From contig PNKZ01000006.1 in NCBI GenBank assembly GCA_013822735.1, forward strand, positions 53,809 to 117,808: DNA of 64,000 nt, in the 5' to 3' direction. The notes under the pieces were generated by a model. The model saw nothing but the letters and a program-made list of their open reading frames with translations. It was not told the DNA's origin and searched no databases. Below are positions 44,884 to 54,163 of the stretch, one piece after another. Position 1 is the first letter of the stretch, and the number at the start of each line of letters is the position of its first letter. The translations under genes and the position numbers were made by a program. The stretch is from Pirellula sp. Lineage in GTDB: Bacteria > Planctomycetota > Planctomycetia > Pirellulales > PNKZ01.

Positions 44884-46158
44884 CTACTTCTTACCGGCAA
44901 CGCAATACAAATGTGATTCGGTACGGAGGAACAGGCGTCCCCCTGCGACGGCCGGCGTGCTGTGGGCCGTTTCGCCGAGCGCGATGCGGCCAAGTTCTTT
45001 AAACTTGTCGGTCGCCGAAAGAACGACCAGTTCGCCGTCTGCCGCAAAGCAGTAGAGGCGATCGCCGATGCAAATCGGCGAGCCGAAATAGTTGCCGCCG
45101 ATGCGCTCGCGCCACTTCACTTCGCCGGTCGGAGCATCGAGGCAGCTGACAATCCCCTTATCGCTCCAAACAAAAAGCAGGTTCCCCTTGGCCAAGAGCG
45201 ACGGTACGTAGTTGGCCTGCTCCGTGACCTTGTAGACGAGTTCCGGCTTCTTGCCCGACGCGTCGCCAGGACGTACAGCGGCGATGTAGTTGCCGCCGCC
45301 GCCCGAACCGCAGGTGCCGAAGGCGAGACCGGCCGCGAATACGGGCGAACTGACGCTGCGCTTGTTCAGGGCATCGCTCAATTCCCAATTCACTTTGCCG
45401 GTCTTCGGATCAATGCCGCCGAGGCCATGGGCCTGACTATTGAAGAGCAGTTCGGTGCCGCCGCCGGGGAGTTCGCGTACCATCGGGGTGCTGTAGGTGA
45501 CCGTAGCGCTCGTGCGCGGCGTTTGCCAAATGGTGCTGCCGTCTTTGCACGATACGGCGTGGAGCGAGCTCACGCCGCTTTCGCCCCCGCCGTCACCTTT
45601 GACCTTCTCCGCGTCGTCTTGTTCGTTGACCAGCACGACCATGTCGCCCACGACGATCGGGCTATTGCCGGCGCTGTGTTGGCTGACGAATTCCCCCAAG
45701 TCGAGCTTCCAAGCGTCCGTGCCGTCGTGCTTCAGCGCCATGAGAGTGAGCTGTTCGGGCATCGACCACGAAACATAAACATGCTGAGCGTCTACGGCCG
45801 GCGTCGGCGAAGCGAAACTGTTGAGATTGTGCTTCTTGTGCGACTTATAGTCGAAGCGGCGTTCCCAGATGGTCTTACCCGTGGCGGCATCGAGGCACAT
45901 GACGACGCGCTGCGAAGGCTCGTCGAGCGCGCTGGTGAGGAAGACCTTGTCGCCCCAAATCACCGGCGAGGAGTGCCCGCGGCCGGGGAGTTCGACCTTC
46001 CAGGCGTAGTCGTTCTCGCCCCAGGTCACGGGGATGGTTTCGTCGTCGCTAATGCCGGTGCCGTTGGGGCCGCGGAAGCGCGTCCACTCTTGCGCCGAGG
46101 CCGAAGAAAAAACAACGCATAAAGCGACGAGCGTCGCGACGAGCGAGCGATGGTTCAT
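44884..46158 (-). CDS. Secreted PQQ-binding-like beta-propeller protein
   Basis: 424 residues with a signal peptide (MNHRSLVATLVALCVVFSSA, cleavage near SAQ). The mature chain begins EWTRFRGPNGTG, a constant opening of these proteins, and contains propeller blades with the tryptophan-docking pattern (DAATGKTIWERRF, CKDGSTIWQTP, DAPTGEVKWRER). No PQQ-dehydrogenase catalytic residues are seen, so it is likely a structural or binding propeller in the periplasm. Such genes are present in many copies in planctomycetes. Confidence 0.88.
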   Translation of the reverse strand: MNHRSLVATLVALCVVFSSASAQEWTRFRGPNGTGISDDETIPVTWGENDYAWKVELPGRGHSSPVIWGDKVFLTSALDEPSQRVVMCLDAATGKTIWERRFDYKSHKKHNLNSFASPTPAVDAQHVYVSWSMPEQLTLMALKHDGTDAWKLDLGEFVSQHSAGNSPIVVGDMVVLVNEQDDAEKVKGDGGGESGVSSLHAVSCKDGSTIWQTPRTSATVTYSTPMVRELPGGGTELLFNSQAHGLGGIDPKTGKVNWELSDALNKRSVSSPVFAAGLAFGTCGSGGGGNYIAAVRPGDASGKKPELVYKVTEQANYVPSLLAKGNLLFVWSDKGIVSCLDAPTGEVKWRERIGGNYFGSPICIGDRLYCFAADGELVVLSATDKFKELGRIALGETAHSTPAVAGGRLFLRTESHLYCVAGKK

Positions 46159-46245
46159 GGAAGGTTTCCGCGGGCGGGAACAGGAAGGCGGGAGGCGAAC
46201 ACGACTATGGTAACGTCGCGCAGACGCCGGGTAAAGAAACGGGCC

Positions 46246-48084
46246 CTAGCGCTCGATGCCGTATTGCTCAAGCTTACGATAAAGCGTGGCTCGGCCGATG
46301 CCGAGCATTTTAGCGGCTTCGGGCACGTTACCGCCGGTCCGCTTGAGCGCTTCGAGAATGAGCTTCCGCTCCCACACTTCGATTTCGAGCGTGTCGAGTT
46401 CCTGACCGCCGACGTCTTGCAGCATCAGGTCGCCCGCTTCGATGCGCGGGCCCGCCGCCATGACGACGGCGCTATCGATCGTATTGCGGAGCTGCCGCAC
46501 GTTACCCGGCCAGGCATAGCCGAGCAGCTTTGAGCGGGCCGCATCGCTCAAGCGAATGCCGGGCCGGCCATGCGCCCGGCCGAAGTGATCGAGGAAGTGG
46601 TCGATCAACCTACCGACGTCACTGCCCCGCTCGCGCAGCGGCGGCACGTGTAGTTCGAAAACATTGAGTCGATAGTACAGGTCTTCACGAAACTTGCGCT
46701 CGCGCGCCAGTAGCGCCAAGTCGCGGTTCGTGGCGGCGATAACCCGCACGTCGACCTGCACTTCCGTCGTGGCGCCGACCGGCAGAAACGGATGCCCTTC
46801 GAGAATGCGCAGCAGTTTGGCTTGGCCGGCCGGCGTGAGTTCGCCGATTTCGTCGAGGAACAACGTCCCCATATCGGCCTGCTTGAAGAGGCCGTCGTGG
46901 TCGCGATCGGCTCCGGTGAACGAACCTGCGCGGTGCCCGAAGAGCTGGCTTTCAATCAGGTCGGCGGGGATTGCCGCGCAGTTGATCGAGAGCATCGGTC
47001 GATCGGCCCGCGCGCTCTGTCTGTGCACGGCTCGGGCCACGAGTTCCTTACCGCTGCCGCTTTCGCCCCGAATGAGCACGCAACCGCCGGCCGACGCAAC
47101 GCGGGCGATGCGCGCCTTCAGATCGAGCATCGGCGGGCTCTCGCCCACAAGTTCGTCCGACCCGGAGATTTCCTTGAGCCGTTGATTGTCGGTCGAGAGG
47201 GATTCTTCGTGGTAGGCCCGGGCGAGCGCTTGCGCCGTGATGTTGGCGGCCGACACGGCGAAATCGAAGTGCGATTGCCGGAACCGGCCGTCTTCCAAGT
47301 AAAGATGGAACGCGCCGAGTACGCGCTTGCCGCTCACAAGCGGAATGCACTGGGCGTCGGAGAAGTGCGATGTCGCCTTTTCCGCTTCGGCGTTTTTTTG
47401 ATTGGCGATCCACACCGCGTGCCCTTCGTCGCACACGAGCCGCATCAGGTCTTCGCTCAGGTTCACGCGCTGCTGGGCGTAGTCGGGCAACACGATCTTC
47501 GGTCGCAAGTTGCGATCGTCACCGACGCTCAAGAAGCCGACGACCGAAGCCTTCGTGCGCCCTTGCACGAGCTCGAGCGCGAAGTGCAAACATTGTTGCG
47601 GATCGCTGCACGACAAGAGCTTGATGCTGAGTTGATGCAACAAGAGCAAGTCTTGCGTTTGCTCGACGGAGTGGATCGCTCCCAGATCGGCGGCGTCGAA
47701 CTCTTTGCTTCCCATCTTGAAGCGAGCGACGATCGATTGCGTGACGCCGACGTTCGGATCGCCCGGCAACGTCGGTCGCATCCGGCTTTGATGAAACTGA
47801 AACTCGGTGGAGCCGAGCTTCAGGTAGTGCCCTTCGCCGAGCGTCGAATCGTCGATCTTCCGATCGTTGACGAACGTGCCGTTGCGACTCTCCAGATCAC
47901 GCACTTCCCAACGTCCGTTGACGTTCTTCACGATCGCATGCACGCGCGAGCAGAGCGGATCGTTGAGTTGGATCGTGCATTCCGTCCCGCGGCCGATGCG
48001 ATTCTCTATCTCCGGGTCCAGCACATAGTTTTGGCCGATGTCACGACCAAGCGTCACGGTGAGATAGCTGTAAACTACGGGCAT
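46246..48084 (-). CDS. FHA-GAF-sigma54 transcriptional activator
   Basis: 612 residues: FHA domain (about 10-98, GRGTECTIQLNDPLCSRVHA, ESRNGTFVN), GAF domain (135-290), AAA+ sigma54 domain (308-540, Walker A GESGSGKE, Walker B GTLFLDEIGEL) and a Fis-type helix-turn-helix (NVPEAAKMLGIGRATLYRKLEQ). The sigma54-contact loop reads GSFTGA (387-392) instead of GAFTGA. An FHA domain binds phosphothreonine, so this regulator should be controlled by Ser/Thr kinases rather than by a histidine kinase. ATG 48084 is taken; TTG 48090 is possible. Confidence 0.93.
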   Translation of the reverse strand: MPVVYSYLTVTLGRDIGQNYVLDPEIENRIGRGTECTIQLNDPLCSRVHAIVKNVNGRWEVRDLESRNGTFVNDRKIDDSTLGEGHYLKLGSTEFQFHQSRMRPTLPGDPNVGVTQSIVARFKMGSKEFDAADLGAIHSVEQTQDLLLLHQLSIKLLSCSDPQQCLHFALELVQGRTKASVVGFLSVGDDRNLRPKIVLPDYAQQRVNLSEDLMRLVCDEGHAVWIANQKNAEAEKATSHFSDAQCIPLVSGKRVLGAFHLYLEDGRFRQSHFDFAVSAANITAQALARAYHEESLSTDNQRLKEISGSDELVGESPPMLDLKARIARVASAGGCVLIRGESGSGKELVARAVHRQSARADRPMLSINCAAIPADLIESQLFGHRAGSFTGADRDHDGLFKQADMGTLFLDEIGELTPAGQAKLLRILEGHPFLPVGATTEVQVDVRVIAATNRDLALLARERKFREDLYYRLNVFELHVPPLRERGSDVGRLIDHFLDHFGRAHGRPGIRLSDAARSKLLGYAWPGNVRQLRNTIDSAVVMAAGPRIEAGDLMLQDVGGQELDTLEIEVWERKLILEALKRTGGNVPEAAKMLGIGRATLYRKLEQYGIER

Positions 48085-48177
48085 CGCCAAAGGGAATCAG
48101 GGGGTGCGGGCCAAAGGGGGGAGTAACGACGCCAACTGAAGCGGTGCCGCCCGGCCGCGGACTTCCACTTCGTCTCA

Positions 48178-48214
48178 ATTGTAGACTCCCCGGGGCCGGC
48201 CCGGAATCTACAAT
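48178..48214 (+). promoter_or_regulatory. Inverted repeat with embedded -10 box upstream of cbiX
   Basis: ATTGTAGA (48178-48185) and TCTACAAT (48207-48214) are perfect inverted arms 21 bases apart. The right arm contains TACAAT (48209-48214), a good -10 box, placed so that transcription would start at or next to the ATG at 48221. No Shine-Dalgarno site lies in between. Confidence 0.45.
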
Positions 48215-48220
48215 ACGACC

Positions 48221-49030
48221 ATGTCGTCCAAACGATCCGCAGCTCAAGTTCCTTTCAATACGACTCAAGCGGCCGAACGGCGCATCGGCGTCCTCTTGGT
48301 AGGGCACGGTACGCGCGACTCGGCGGGCGTTGCGGAGTTTTTAAAGCTCGCGACGCTGCTGCAAGCCCGACTTGCGCCGCTGCCGGTTCGGCCCGGGTTC
48401 TTGGAGCTCGCCGAGCCGGGGATCGATGCCGCCGTCGCGAGCTTGGCCGGCGACGGGGTGCAAACGCTCTATACCGTGCCGGTGTTGCTCTTTGCCGCCG
48501 GGCACGCCAAGCGCGACATCCCGGACGCCGTGGCCGCGGCCGCGGCGCGATTCGGGCTGAGCGTAGCGGGGCAGGCTCTGCACCTCGGCTGCCGCCCGGA
48601 GTTGCTCGCGCTCTCGCGGCGTCGGTTCGACGAAGCCGTGGCCGGCCGGCAGTTTAAGCTCGCGGAGACGGGGCACGTGATGGTCGGCCGAGGGAGCACC
48701 GACGACACCGCCACGGCCGAAATGCGCGAGTTCTCCGCGCATCGCGCCGCGAACGGCGCCGCCTTCCAAACGCTCACGGCGTTCGCCGCCATGGCCGAGC
48801 CGCGGATCGAGCCGACGCTCGAACTGTCGGCAGCGTCGGGAGCGCGGCACATCGTCGTGCAGCCGCATCTTCTGTTCGCCGGTGAGTTGCTCGACCGCGT
48901 CGGCTCGCTCACGGCCGAAGCTGCCCGCCGACATCCCGACATCACCTGGTCGATTACAAGACACCTGGGGCCGGAGCCGGAGCTGGTGGAATGCTTAGCT
49001 GCGAGCTTGGCGGAAACCTGCGAATTCTAG
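48221..49030 (+). CDS. cbiX: Sirohydrochlorin chelatase, CbiX family (two-domain)
   Basis: 269 residues, the long two-repeat form. The first half has the metal-site signatures GVLLVGHGTRD and LLFAAGHAKRDIP; the second half has the matching VMVGRGSTDD and QPHLLFAGELLDRV, in which the first His is Arg, as is usual for the long form. It inserts Co2+ (or Fe2+/Ni2+) into sirohydrochlorin for cobalamin or siroheme synthesis. No other cobalamin or siroheme gene is in the window. A divergent neighbour is the FHA regulator. Confidence 0.88.
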   Translation: MSSKRSAAQVPFNTTQAAERRIGVLLVGHGTRDSAGVAEFLKLATLLQARLAPLPVRPGFLELAEPGIDAAVASLAGDGVQTLYTVPVLLFAAGHAKRDIPDAVAAAAARFGLSVAGQALHLGCRPELLALSRRRFDEAVAGRQFKLAETGHVMVGRGSTDDTATAEMREFSAHRAANGAAFQTLTAFAAMAEPRIEPTLELSAASGARHIVVQPHLLFAGELLDRVGSLTAEAARRHPDITWSITRHLGPEPELVECLAASLAETCEF

Positions 49031-49243
49031 CGCCGCGTCCGCAATAAAGTGCCCGCATGCGGCAACGTTTATTTCTGGCGGAATCCCGCTTTCGCAGTTG
49101 TTATCGGGCTGATCTTGCAGCAGCGTGTGCGGCGGGATAGCATTCCAAACTAAGTCGTTGCATAAACGACGGTTACGCGCACCGAGCCGGCGCTCGCTCG
49201 CCTGCAGGCTCGGTCAGTTGGGCATCGTCGCAAAGGAATTGAT

Positions 49244-51322
49244 ATGACGCTTCGAGGATTGAGCCTGCCTCGGCTACGGATGTTTGCCGCTTTCGGGCTT
49301 ATCGCCCTTCCGCTATCGCTGGGCATCGGCATGGTGCGAGCCGAGCTTACCGGCCCGACCGTGCAGGACCGGCAGATTACGCTGGCCGTCACGCGCTACA
49401 TGCGCGAGGGGCATATCTCCCGCCACGAACTAAACGACGAAATCGCCGAGCGCACGCTCTCCAATTTCTTGAAGACGCTCGACGTTCAAAAGGTTTACTT
49501 CTACCAGAGCGACGTCGACAGCTTCGACGTCCAGGAACACGACCTCGACGATCTCATTCGTCGCGGCAACACGGAATTCGCGTTCCAAGTGTTCAACGTT
49601 TATCAGAAGCGTCTTAACGAACGGATTACTTGGGTCGATCAGCTGCTGACGATGCCCTTCGATTTCACGGTCGACGAAGATATCGTCCGCGATCCTGATA
49701 CGGCCAAGTACGCCAAAGACGAAGCAGAAGCCAAGGACCTTTGGCGGAAGAAGATCAAGTACGACCTGCTTGTGCTTAAGGCCACGGAGAAGCTCGAAGG
49801 CCAAGAAGCCCGCGACAAGCTGAGCCGACGCTATCACGGCTTGCAGAAGCGGATGGGCCAGCTCAAGCAAGACGAACTGCTCGAATGGTATCTCACGGCG
49901 ATGACCACGTCGTACGATCCGCATTCGACCTACATGTCGCCCTCGACAAAGGAGAACTTCGAGATTCAGATGCGGTTGAATCTACAAGGCATCGGCGCCC
50001 AGCTCCAATACGACGACGGCTACACCGTCGTGCATAAGGTGATTCCGGGCGGAGCCGCCGATAAGGACGGCCGTCTGAAGAAGAAGGACCGCGTGGTCGG
50101 TGTGGGCCAAGGGGAAAGCGGCCCGATCCGCGACGTCGGCGATCAGAGCCTGAACGAAGTCGTCGATCAAATTCGCGGCAAAAAGGGGACGATCGTCCGT
50201 TTGGAGGTCATTCCTTACGGCACGAGCGAAAAGCAAATCTATAACATCACACGGGCCCAAATCGAGCTGAAAGAGGCCGAAGCCCGTAGTGAAGTGATTA
50301 CGGAAGAACGCAACGGCAAGACGCACAAGATCGGCTTTATTTCGCTGCCGAGCTTCTACATGGACATGGAGGGAGCCCGTCTCGGACTACCCAACTACAA
50401 GAGCACGACCCGCGACGTCGAGGCGATTCTCGCGAACTTCCGCAAGGAAAAGGTCGACGCCGTGGTGATGGACCTACGCTTCAACGGCGGTGGTTCGCTG
50501 ACCGAAGCGATCAATCTGACCGGGCTCTTCATCGACGAAGGGTGCGTCGTGCAGGTGAAGGACAAAGACGATCAACGTCAGCCGTATAACGACGTCGACA
50601 AGGGTGTGGCCTGGGACGGTCCGCTCGTGGTGCTCTGCAATAAGTTTAGCGCCAGCGCGAGCGAAATCTTCGCCGGCGCCATCCAAGACTACAACCGCGG
50701 CATCATCGTCGGCGACCCGCAAACGCACGGTAAGGGAACGGTGCAAAGCCTGCTCGACTTGGGCCGGCAGATCTTCCAAGTGCCGAACGCTCCGGAACTG
50801 GGCGCTTTAAAGCTCACCATGCAGCAGTTTTACCGCCCCAACGGCGATAGCACCCAAAACCAAGGGGTTCGGTCGGACGTGATCCTGCCGTCGCTCACGG
50901 CGGAATTGGAAGTCGGCGAGGCTGATCTCGATTTCGCGTTGCCGTTCGACCATATTCAGGCCGCAACCTACGCGCGGAACGACTTTGTGAGCCCCGGACT
51001 CGTGGAACAATTGCGGGCCGCGTCGGCCAAGCGAACGACCGCCTCGAGCGAGTTCGACAAGGTACGCAATCGTGTGGCCCGATATCACGAGCAGAAGAAC
51101 CGGAAAACCTTGCCGCTGAACGAGGAGAAGTTCCTCGCCGAAGTGAACGCCGACAAGGAAGAAGGGGACCTCGAAAACGAGATCGAAAAGGAAATGAACG
51201 AGCAAGATCGCCCGGTCGTGAAGAAGGACTACTACTTCGACGAAGCGATGGACGTGACGCTCGACTACATCGACCTCGTGAAGACGGCGGGAGCCCGCCG
51301 GCTGACGCTGTCGGTGAAATAA
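49244..51322 (+). CDS. prc: Carboxy-terminal processing protease (Prc/Tsp, S41 family)
   Basis: 692 residues, Tsp size. After a hydrophobic signal segment (about 10-33) come the N-terminal helical domain (ISRHELNDEIAERTLSNFLKTLD), a PDZ domain (about 245-335, GAQLQYDDGYTVVHKVIPGGAA), the S41 core with the catalytic Ser in NKFSASASEIF and Lys in THGKGTVQ, and the Tsp-type C-terminal domain (DUF3340-like). It degrades or trims periplasmic proteins from their C-terminus. AAGGAA lies 5 bases before the ATG. A strong terminator follows. Confidence 0.95.
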   Translation: MTLRGLSLPRLRMFAAFGLIALPLSLGIGMVRAELTGPTVQDRQITLAVTRYMREGHISRHELNDEIAERTLSNFLKTLDVQKVYFYQSDVDSFDVQEHDLDDLIRRGNTEFAFQVFNVYQKRLNERITWVDQLLTMPFDFTVDEDIVRDPDTAKYAKDEAEAKDLWRKKIKYDLLVLKATEKLEGQEARDKLSRRYHGLQKRMGQLKQDELLEWYLTAMTTSYDPHSTYMSPSTKENFEIQMRLNLQGIGAQLQYDDGYTVVHKVIPGGAADKDGRLKKKDRVVGVGQGESGPIRDVGDQSLNEVVDQIRGKKGTIVRLEVIPYGTSEKQIYNITRAQIELKEAEARSEVITEERNGKTHKIGFISLPSFYMDMEGARLGLPNYKSTTRDVEAILANFRKEKVDAVVMDLRFNGGGSLTEAINLTGLFIDEGCVVQVKDKDDQRQPYNDVDKGVAWDGPLVVLCNKFSASASEIFAGAIQDYNRGIIVGDPQTHGKGTVQSLLDLGRQIFQVPNAPELGALKLTMQQFYRPNGDSTQNQGVRSDVILPSLTAELEVGEADLDFALPFDHIQAATYARNDFVSPGLVEQLRAASAKRTTASSEFDKVRNRVARYHEQKNRKTLPLNEEKFLAEVNADKEEGDLENEIEKEMNEQDRPVVKKDYYFDEAMDVTLDYIDLVKTAGARRLTLSVK

Positions 51323-51362
51323 CGCCGCCGCCGATGCGGCGTAATGGGTAGACGAATTTGCA

Positions 51363-51400
51363 ACGCCCCGACGCTCTCACGAGCGTCGGGGCGTTTTTTT
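51363..51400 (+). terminator. Strong intrinsic terminator of prc
   Basis: ACGCCCCGACGCTC (51363-51376) and GAGCGTCGGGGCGT (51381-51394) form a perfect 14-base stem with a 4-base TCAC loop, followed by seven T. Confidence 0.95.
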
Positions 51401-51426
51401 GCACGTTGCCGATGAGCATGATTCCG

Positions 51427-51537
51427 GTCTGTAGGAAACGCCCTCTGTGGCGTTCCGGCGAGCGTCGAGCCGTCAGGCGACGTGTCCGGGCGATCGATTG
51501 CGAATTGCGGAATGCCACGGAGGGCGTTCCTACAGAC
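51427..51537. repeat. Inverted pair of GTAGGAACGCC...-type palindromes
   Basis: Arms of 31 and 30 bases (51427-51457 and 51508-51537) are inverted copies with a few mismatches; each begins GTCTGTAGGAA and is itself an imperfect palindrome (GGAACGCC...GGCGTTCC type). They enclose 50 bases. Same design as 40718-40913, with different arm sequence but a shared GTAGG start and TCxGTGG centre. Confidence 0.85.
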
Positions 51538-51570
51538 GGTATGGGCAGCGGACGAAGGGCAGCACGACAA

Positions 51571-51738
51571 CTACCGCTGCCGTGCGATAGCGGGGGTTTC
51601 GACGAGGTGTACCGCAGGGTCGGGCGTCGCGGCCGGTACCGCAGTCGTCGTTGCTTGATCGCCGCCCGACCATAGTCGCCAACCGGCGAACAGTATGGCC
51701 GAGGCTAAAAGACAGCGGCGAAATACCAGCGGCGACAT
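51571..51738 (-). CDS. Possible small single-span membrane protein
   Basis: 55 residues from ATG 51738: a basic start, a hydrophobic segment (CLLASAILFAGWRLW) and a Thr/Ala/Pro-rich tail ending AIARQR. GAGAAG lies 6 bases upstream. It fills part of the spacer between prc and the DUF1571 gene. No family is recognised; composition alone supports it. Confidence 0.4.
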   Translation of the reverse strand: MSPLVFRRCLLASAILFAGWRLWSGGDQATTTAVPAATPDPAVHLVETPAIARQR

Positions 51739-52031
51739 GGGTTCTTCTCGGGCCCAAGGAATTTGGCCCTATTCTCGCTGCCGCGGGCCCGGGTGCAACT
51801 AATTTCCGACCCTGAGCCTCCGACAAATCCTCGCGCCACGCAGCGGCTCACGCCCCGGAGCGGCACGACATCCTGACCGACCGTTCGCGGTCGCCGGTGC
51901 AGACGATGCCGGCAGACAATACCTAGGCTGCGGGCTGTCCGGTGTCAGACGGTTTTGGTGATAACGAGCTTGCCGACGGGCCGAAATGAAAAGAGCGGCG
52001 CGACACGGGAAAAGAAGTAGGGGACGAGAAC

Positions 52032-52937
52032 ATGGCGACGGTTCCGGCTCAGGACGGGATTTGGAACGGGCAACGAGTCGGAGTAACGCGTCGCACATGG
52101 CTAAAGGCGGCGGCGGCTTTGGCCGTCGGAGCTGCCGGAGCCTGGGGCTACTGGGGCGGCGAACCCGTCGCCGAAACCGGCGCGGTCGGAGCGGCGGTCA
52201 GTCACGTCTCGCTCTCGTCCGACAAGGTACAAGGCAAGGAAGCGATCGAGCTCTGCCGGAAGTACTTCTCCGACGCTCAGGTCAAGCTCGCGCAAGTCTC
52301 GACGCTCTCGGCCGTGTTTCAAAAGCAGGAGCGCATTAACGACAAGCTCCAGCCGTTGAACGTCATGGACCTGAAGGTGCGCAAGACGCCGCTCTCGATC
52401 TACATGCAATGGCAAGTGCCGGACGCCGGGCAGCAAGTTCTCTGGCTCGACGGCGCACACGACGGCAAGATGGTCGTCAGCCCGGCCGGCTGGAAACGCA
52501 AGCTGGTGCCGATGGTGAAGATTGCTCCGGACGACGACATGGCCAAGGCCGTGAGCCGCCGGCCGGTAACGAACATCGGCATCTGGAACTTCACGGCTCG
52601 CCTCGCGGCGCTGGTGGAAGAAGAGTGCCTGAAGGACCCGGCCGTAGACGTGGCGATGACGCGCGGACACGAAATCAGCGGTCGGCCGTGCTCGCTGTTT
52701 ACCTTCGAACATGCGAAGCCGAGCGAGATCGTGCAGTTCAAGCAGGTGCAGATTTTCTTTGACGAAACGCTGGGAGCCCCGATCGCCTGCGAACATTATC
52801 GCTGGAGCGGTCCGAAGGGGGCGGAAGTGGCTCACCTCGAAGAGTCGTACCTGTATAAGAACCTGACGTTCCACGTCGACCTGAACGACTCCGATTTCGA
52901 CCACACGAACCCGGCCCTGAAGTTCGGCGTGAAGTAG
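52032..52937 (+). CDS. DUF1571 protein with a twin-arginine-type leader
   Basis: 301 residues. The N-terminus has VTRRTWLKAAAALAVGAAGA, matching the Tat signal pattern (RR followed by x-W-L-K and a moderately hydrophobic stretch). The rest (from about 70) fits the DUF1571 family: AVFQKQERINDKLQP, MDLKVRKTPLSIYMQW and FDETLGAPIACEHYRW; the fold is probably LolA/LppX-like and would bind lipid in the periplasm, a guess based on the outer shape of the family. A structured repeat follows the gene. Confidence 0.8.
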   Translation: MATVPAQDGIWNGQRVGVTRRTWLKAAAALAVGAAGAWGYWGGEPVAETGAVGAAVSHVSLSSDKVQGKEAIELCRKYFSDAQVKLAQVSTLSAVFQKQERINDKLQPLNVMDLKVRKTPLSIYMQWQVPDAGQQVLWLDGAHDGKMVVSPAGWKRKLVPMVKIAPDDDMAKAVSRRPVTNIGIWNFTARLAALVEEECLKDPAVDVAMTRGHEISGRPCSLFTFEHAKPSEIVQFKQVQIFFDETLGAPIACEHYRWSGPKGAEVAHLEESYLYKNLTFHVDLNDSDFDHTNPALKFGVK

Positions 52938-52962
52938 TCCGGGCCGCGACGCCGCTCACGAA

Positions 52963-53030
52963 TTCGCCTAGGCCCCGCCCTTCGCATGCTTGCGGAGCGC
53001 GGGGCCTAACGGCTTTCAGCCGTAGGCGAA
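52963..53030. repeat. Cruciform-like 68-base element
   Basis: Outer arms TTCGCCTA/TAGGCGAA (52963-52970 with 53023-53030) enclose two hairpins: TAGGCCCCGC/GCGGGGCCTA (52969-52978 with 52999-53008, 20-base loop) and ACGGCT-TTC-AGCCGT (53009-53023). The three-way junction shape is clear from base pairing. No T-tract. Confidence 0.8.
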
Positions 53031-53107
53031 AATCGGCGGCCGGCGTAAAATCGAGAATCTTGCCGTCGCCCCTCGTTGGCGGGCCGGCCTTCGCGTCCGC
53101 CTCTCGC

Positions 53108-54163
53108 ATGGTCTACGCTCCCCGCATGCTTGTCGCCTCACCGCTCTATGCGAACGCCGACGGTTTCCCCTGGGTAACGGTGCTCGTCGGCGTCACGGCA
53201 TTTTGGGTCGTGTTCTGGATCTACGTTTGGATCCGCTATTTCCCCACGATTCTGCGCATCATCGGCGAAGCGCCGATGCTCGTGGCCGATGAGTCGAAGC
53301 CGCTCGCCGGGGGAGACGAGTGCGAGTTTCGCACGTCGGACGGCCTGATGCTGCGCGGCACCTACTTGAAGCACACGGCCGCTTGTGCGCGACGGGGCGT
53401 GATTCTCTTTGCGCATGAGCTCAACGGCGACCGTTGGAACGCCACCCCCTACGTGCGCGACCTCGTCGCCGCCGGGTACGATGTGCTCACATTCGACTAT
53501 CGCAACCACGGCACGAGCGACGCGCAACCTAATTTACTGCCGTCTCCTTGGATCTCCCCCAACGAACTATGCGACACGCGCGCGGCAGTCGACCACTTGA
53601 TGGCGCGCGCCGACGCAGATCCGCGCGGCATCGGCATCTTGGGGATTAGCCGCGGGGCGGGCGCTTCGCTTTGCGTCGCCGCGGAAGACTCGCGCGTGCG
53701 TTGCCTCTTCACCGACGGCGCGTATGCCGCACGCTTGACGCACCTTTATTTCTTCAAACGCTACCTCGACATCTACATCCCATACCCTTGGTCGCCGTAC
53801 TTCACCGGCATACTTCCCGACTGGGTCTTTGAAGCGTTTCTCGGCGCCGCGCGCGTCGTTTGGGGACGTCGCAACCATTTTCAGTTTGTCCCCGTCGAAC
53901 AGTTTGCCTCGCGCGTGCAGGCGCCCGTGCTGATGATGCACGGCGAGCGCGATCGGATGATTCCCGTGGAAGCCGCTCGGGCGCTGCGAAAACGGATCAA
54001 AGCGCCGGCGAAACTCGTCGTCGTGGCCGGAGCGAAACACAACGGCGCCGTGGTGAGCGATTCCGAGCGATACTTGCGCCGGTTGCGACGCTTCTTCGAC
54101 CTGCACTTAGCGTCGCGCGAGGCGCGCCGCGAATCACGCCTTTGCGAGAGCGGCCGCCTTTAA
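53108..54163 (+). CDS. Membrane-anchored alpha/beta hydrolase
   Basis: 351 residues. One hydrophobic N-terminal anchor (WVTVLVGVTAFWVVFWIYVWI, about residues 23-43) is followed by an alpha/beta hydrolase domain: oxyanion loop FAHELNGDRW, nucleophile elbow G-I-S-R-G, Asp in HGERDRMIP and His in GAKHNG. The family includes acyl esterases and dipeptidyl-type hydrolases; the substrate is open. Two close ATGs (53108, 53126) are equally plausible; neither has a Shine-Dalgarno site. A small reverse-strand gene overlaps its stop. Confidence 0.8.
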   Translation: MVYAPRMLVASPLYANADGFPWVTVLVGVTAFWVVFWIYVWIRYFPTILRIIGEAPMLVADESKPLAGGDECEFRTSDGLMLRGTYLKHTAACARRGVILFAHELNGDRWNATPYVRDLVAAGYDVLTFDYRNHGTSDAQPNLLPSPWISPNELCDTRAAVDHLMARADADPRGIGILGISRGAGASLCVAAEDSRVRCLFTDGAYAARLTHLYFFKRYLDIYIPYPWSPYFTGILPDWVFEAFLGAARVVWGRRNHFQFVPVEQFASRVQAPVLMMHGERDRMIPVEAARALRKRIKAPAKLVVVAGAKHNGAVVSDSERYLRRLRRFFDLHLASREARRESRLCESGRL

